Source: an uncultured Collinsella sp. (GTDB taxonomy: Bacteria; Actinomycetota; Coriobacteriia; Coriobacteriales; Coriobacteriaceae). Taken from it: 15,337 nucleotides of DNA. The DNA is taken from NCBI GenBank assembly GCA_902489855.1, contig CABUBS010000025.1:1-15337 (forward strand). The letters run 5' to 3'. Numbering within the stretch: position 1 is the first letter of the stretch; every line of letters starts with the position of its first letter. The notes under the pieces are model-generated. The model made no database searches and was not told the DNA's origin. It saw nothing but the letters and a program-made list of their open reading frames with translations. Made by a program: the position numbers and the translations under genes. Positions 12,837 to 15,337 of the stretch are shown here, piece by piece.

Positions 12837-14048
12837 TTAGATCAGCTTGAAGCCCTTGCGCTTGCCTACGGAAAGGGTGTCGCCCAGCTTGAGGGCGCTG
12901 GGATCGATGTTGTAGCTCTTGGGAGCCACAGCCTTGCCGTTGATCTTGACGCCGCCGCCGTCGATATCGCGACGGGCCTGGCCGGCGCTGGCAGAAAGAC
13001 CCAGGTCCTTGAGCAGGCCGGCGAGGTAAATCTGGCCCTCGTCGTTGACGGTCAGCTCAACGTGCTTCTCGGGGAAGTCGGCAAGCTGGCCCTCCTTGAA
13101 CACGCGGTCGAACTCGGCCTGAGCCTCGTCGCCGGCGCCGGCGCCGTGGTAGGTGTCGCACAGGTCGCGGCCCAGTGCGCGCTTGAGCTCATAGGGATCG
13201 GCGGAACCATCGGCCAGAGCAGCGTCGATCTTGTCGACCTCGGCCGGGGTGAGCGAGCTGGCCAGACGATAGTACTTGCCGACCATCTCGTCGGGAATGG
13301 ACATGGTCTTGCCGAACATATCCTTGGGAGCATCGGTCAGGCCGATGTAGTTGCCGTAGGACTTGGACATCTTGCGCACGCCATCGGTGCCCTCGAGCAG
13401 CGGCATGGTAAGCGCGATCTGCGGCTCCATACCCATCTTCTCCATGAGCTCGCGACCAGCGAGCAGGTTGAAGAGCTGGTCGGTGCCGCCCATCTCCACG
13501 TCGGCCTTGATCTGCACAGAGTCGAAAGCCTGCATCACGGGATACAGGAACTCATGCAGGGCGATCGGCGTCTGAGACTGGTAGCGCTTGGTAAAGTCGT
13601 CGCGCTCGAGGATGCGGGCGACGGTGAACTTGGAGCACACCTGCAGCAGACCGGACAGATCCATCGAAAGGATCCAGTCGCCGTTGTGCACGATGGTGGT
13701 CTTCTCGGGATCCAGGATCTTCATAGCCTGGCTCACGTAGGTCTCGGCATTGGCCTCGATCTGCTCCTGCGAAAGCTGCGGACGCGTGGAGTTCTTGCCC
13801 GAGGGGTCGCCGATCAGCGCGGTGCCGTTGCCGATGATGAGGGTAACGTTGTGGCCCAGGTCTTGGAACTGACGCATCTTGCGCAGCGGCACGGCGTGGC
13901 CCAGGTGCAGGTCGGGGCTGGTGGGATCGACGCCGAGCTTGATGTTGAGGGGCTCGCCCTTCTCAAGCTTCTTGCGAAGGTCGGCCTCGGGGACGATCTG
14001 CGCGGCGCCCGAGGTGATGATACGCATTTGCTCGTCAACAGACAGCAT
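12837..14048 (-). CDS. tyrS: Tyrosyl-tRNA synthetase
   Basis: This 403-residue class I aminoacyl-tRNA synthetase charges tRNA-Tyr. The HIGH motif is HLGH (48-51) in GVDPTSPDLHLGH, and KMSKS lies at 226-230 in VRKMSKSYGN. The tyrosine-binding region includes FLYPVMQAFDSVQIKADVEMGGTDQ (167-191). The C-terminal S4-type RNA-binding domain spans ~341-400, with SASAGQARRDIDGGGVKING. The sequence style is that of the TyrZ-like branch. The start ATG 14048 has a strong AAAGGAGG at 7 nt; the open frame extends to 14144 but without such a site. A small hairpin (AGCACC 14070-14075 / GGTGCT 14091-14096) sits just upstream. I found no T-box sequence there. The gene upstream on the same strand is the damaged U32 peptidase gene, 96 bp away. 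Confidence 0.96.
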   Translation of the reverse strand: MLSVDEQMRIITSGAAQIVPEADLRKKLEKGEPLNIKLGVDPTSPDLHLGHAVPLRKMRQFQDLGHNVTLIIGNGTALIGDPSGKNSTRPQLSQEQIEANAETYVSQAMKILDPEKTTIVHNGDWILSMDLSGLLQVCSKFTVARILERDDFTKRYQSQTPIALHEFLYPVMQAFDSVQIKADVEMGGTDQLFNLLAGRELMEKMGMEPQIALTMPLLEGTDGVRKMSKSYGNYIGLTDAPKDMFGKTMSIPDEMVGKYYRLASSLTPAEVDKIDAALADGSADPYELKRALGRDLCDTYHGAGAGDEAQAEFDRVFKEGQLADFPEKHVELTVNDEGQIYLAGLLKDLGLSASAGQARRDIDGGGVKINGKAVAPKSYNIDPSALKLGDTLSVGKRKGFKLI

Positions 14049-14144
14049 TGGGTATCCTCCTTTTGCTATAGCACCCTCACCGGATACGGCGGTGCTGGAA
14101 GTCCATAAACTCTCATATGATAACAAACTGACGCGACGCGGCAC

Positions 14145-15337
14145 CTACGACAGGAAAATCCTCGTCCTGCCGCACGCGTCAACGGCGACCGGCAGACGTG
14201 TACCGTCACGCTCGACCAGATAGCGTACCTGCCGACGACGCAAGCAGTCGCGGCAACGGACCTGTCCCGTCGCATCGGTGGCGCAGACGCCCTCGGCGGT
14301 CAGCAGGCAGTGCTCGCACACCATAAGCTCGGGACGGTCGGCGTCGACCGGACCCAAGACGCCGGGCTCAGCAGCCAGTTCGGCAATACGCTCCGCATCA
14401 TTGCCGAGCAACTCGGCAGGCAAGTACACGGTGTGCCGCACATGTCCGTTGCCGCGACTGCTTGCGTCGTCGGCCGCCCCACACCAAGCCCGCGCAGCCA
14501 GGCGAGCGTAGTCCGGTTCGCACAGAACACCGGCGCCGCCACGTCAAACGTCACGCCCAGCTCGCGAGCGATCACCACCTGTCCCAGGTTGCGGCAGACA
14601 ACGCGCCCGGCACGCTGCATCAGTGAGCGGGTCCAGTCAGCGTCACCCGTGCGGCACACCTCGTCAAGCACCACAACGGCGTCGGACAAATCGAGTTCTC
14701 CGCGCGGGTCGTCATCCATCAGTTGCCAAGCAAAAACCATGCGAGCGGGAGCCGCGCACTCCACCAACTCCGTCGACGCACCGCCATCCACCGCAACGTC
14801 CTCAAAGGGCAGTACCTCAACGGCACGTGCAACGGGCGCAATCGCATCTGCCTCGGCCCGCATGCGCTCCAACACCGCCGCCGTCTGATCCAACACGCCG
14901 GCGCTGCGAATCAGGTATACCTCGCAGCCCGCGTCCACCTTACGCTTGCAATGCACGACGACGCGCTTCCCCGCTGCGGCATCCACCGGGCAGGGCACCT
15001 GCGGCCAGCGCTTGGGCACATCGGGACGCGCGTCGACACCCGGATAGAACCGAATCTCGAGGCGGCGTCGAGCTCAACGGTCACCTCTTCGTGGCCCACA
15101 GCGACCAAACGCCCCACGCGCACGCCCTGGTTAATTGCGCGCTCAAAGCTCATCAGCTCGGCACCCGAACGCCCTCGCAGGTACGTATCGGTAAACCCAC
15201 GGTTAAACGACCTCCCCAGCTCGCGTTCAAGCTCTTCCACGGCATCGGGGTCCCACGCGCCGTCGCGCAGCATATCGAGTGCCCGGCGCCACACCCGCAC
15301 CACGTTGAATACGTAATCGGGGGGGGGCGTGCGAGTT
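14145..15337 (-). pseudogene. U32-family peptidase gene with DUF3656, 3' part, frameshifted and interrupted
   Basis: Three frames on the minus strand read together as the C-terminal half of a U32 peptidase. From the right edge to ~15066, the DUF3656 hallmark SFNRGFTDTYLRGR is followed by GAELMSFERAINQGVRVGRL. From ~15063 to ~14480, a second barrel includes RNLGQVVIARELGVTFDVAA and VFCANRTTLAWLRGLG. From ~14440 to 14145, VYLPAEL, MVCEHCLL, CRDC and LPVAVDACGRTRIF are the cysteine-rich ending. The first junction needs one extra base, most simply a third C in the GCCGCC at 15061-15066. The second is an insertion of about 40 bp containing a 31-bp inverted copy from the same gene. The stop follows GRTRIFLS, where family members normally continue for tens of residues. 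The 5' part lies outside the window. The gene is either a decaying pseudogene or is damaged by assembly errors. Confidence 0.75.
14231..14474. repeat. 31-bp perfect inverted repeat within the U32 gene
   Basis: Positions 14231-14261 are the exact reverse complement of 14444-14474, with 182 bp between. The 14231-14261 copy encodes the expected CRDCLRRRQ region, so it is the original. The 14444-14474 copy lies where LRGLG should join directly to VYLPAEL, so it is the insertion. Confidence 0.9.

Noticed and set aside
12693..14108. Long open frame on the plus strand (471 codons) opposite tyrS
   Set aside because: Antisense to an unmistakable TyrRS with intact HLGH and KMSKS. The product is Leu/Gly/Ala/His-rich and not family-like.
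14049..14144. T-box leader for tyrS
   Set aside because: The region is under 100 bp, contains no T-box consensus and has only a small 6-bp stem, with no terminator/antiterminator pair.

Overview
The window looks like chromosomal DNA of a high-GC actinomycete of the Coriobacteriia, most like Collinsella. This is inferred from overall composition, strong AGGAGG-type ribosome binding sites and the gene set (UPF0237 ACT protein, citrate synthase, Cof-type HAD phosphatases, adenine deaminase, TyrRS, U32 peptidase). I could not run a database search.

Two regions are visible. Positions ~1-6745 are an accessory module bounded by two 86-bp direct repeats (7-92 and 6660-6745, 80/86 identical). Its leftward arm encodes a small secreted protein resembling lactococcin 972-family bacteriocins (5126-5491), then a tandem-duplicated ABC-2-like permease (2837-5059), an ABC ATPase (2091-2831) and a permease-ATPase fusion (129-1937). 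Its rightward arm encodes a DUF2975-like membrane protein (5612-6124) and a YozG-like Cro/C1 regulator (6134-6385). The two arms diverge from a 120-bp intergenic region. A perfect 7-5-7 inverted repeat there overlaps the rightward -10 and abuts the leftward -35. The simplest reading is a regulated bacteriocin production and immunity island: a Sec-exported peptide, ABC systems for immunity or export, and a membrane-protein/HTH switch. Function is inferred from gene content and order.

Positions 6746-15337 are ordinary chromosome. They hold the ACT protein and citrate synthase (gltA) with a strong terminator, and two Cof-type HAD hydrolases in convergent orientation. Adenine deaminase (ade) follows, with a terminator-like hairpin in its leader. 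Next come TyrRS (tyrS) with its own terminator, and the 3' part of a U32 peptidase gene running off the right edge. That U32 gene is broken by a one-base frameshift, by an insertion that includes a 31-bp inverted copy of a sequence about 200 bp away, and probably by C-terminal truncation.

The intergenic spaces of this half carry GTCCCC/GGGGAC-containing palindromic repeats (9631-9707, 10709-10743, 12685-12771). One of them supplies the stop codon of ade. The HAD gene at 9745-10539 has its Shine-Dalgarno sequence inside a 13 + 10 bp stem.
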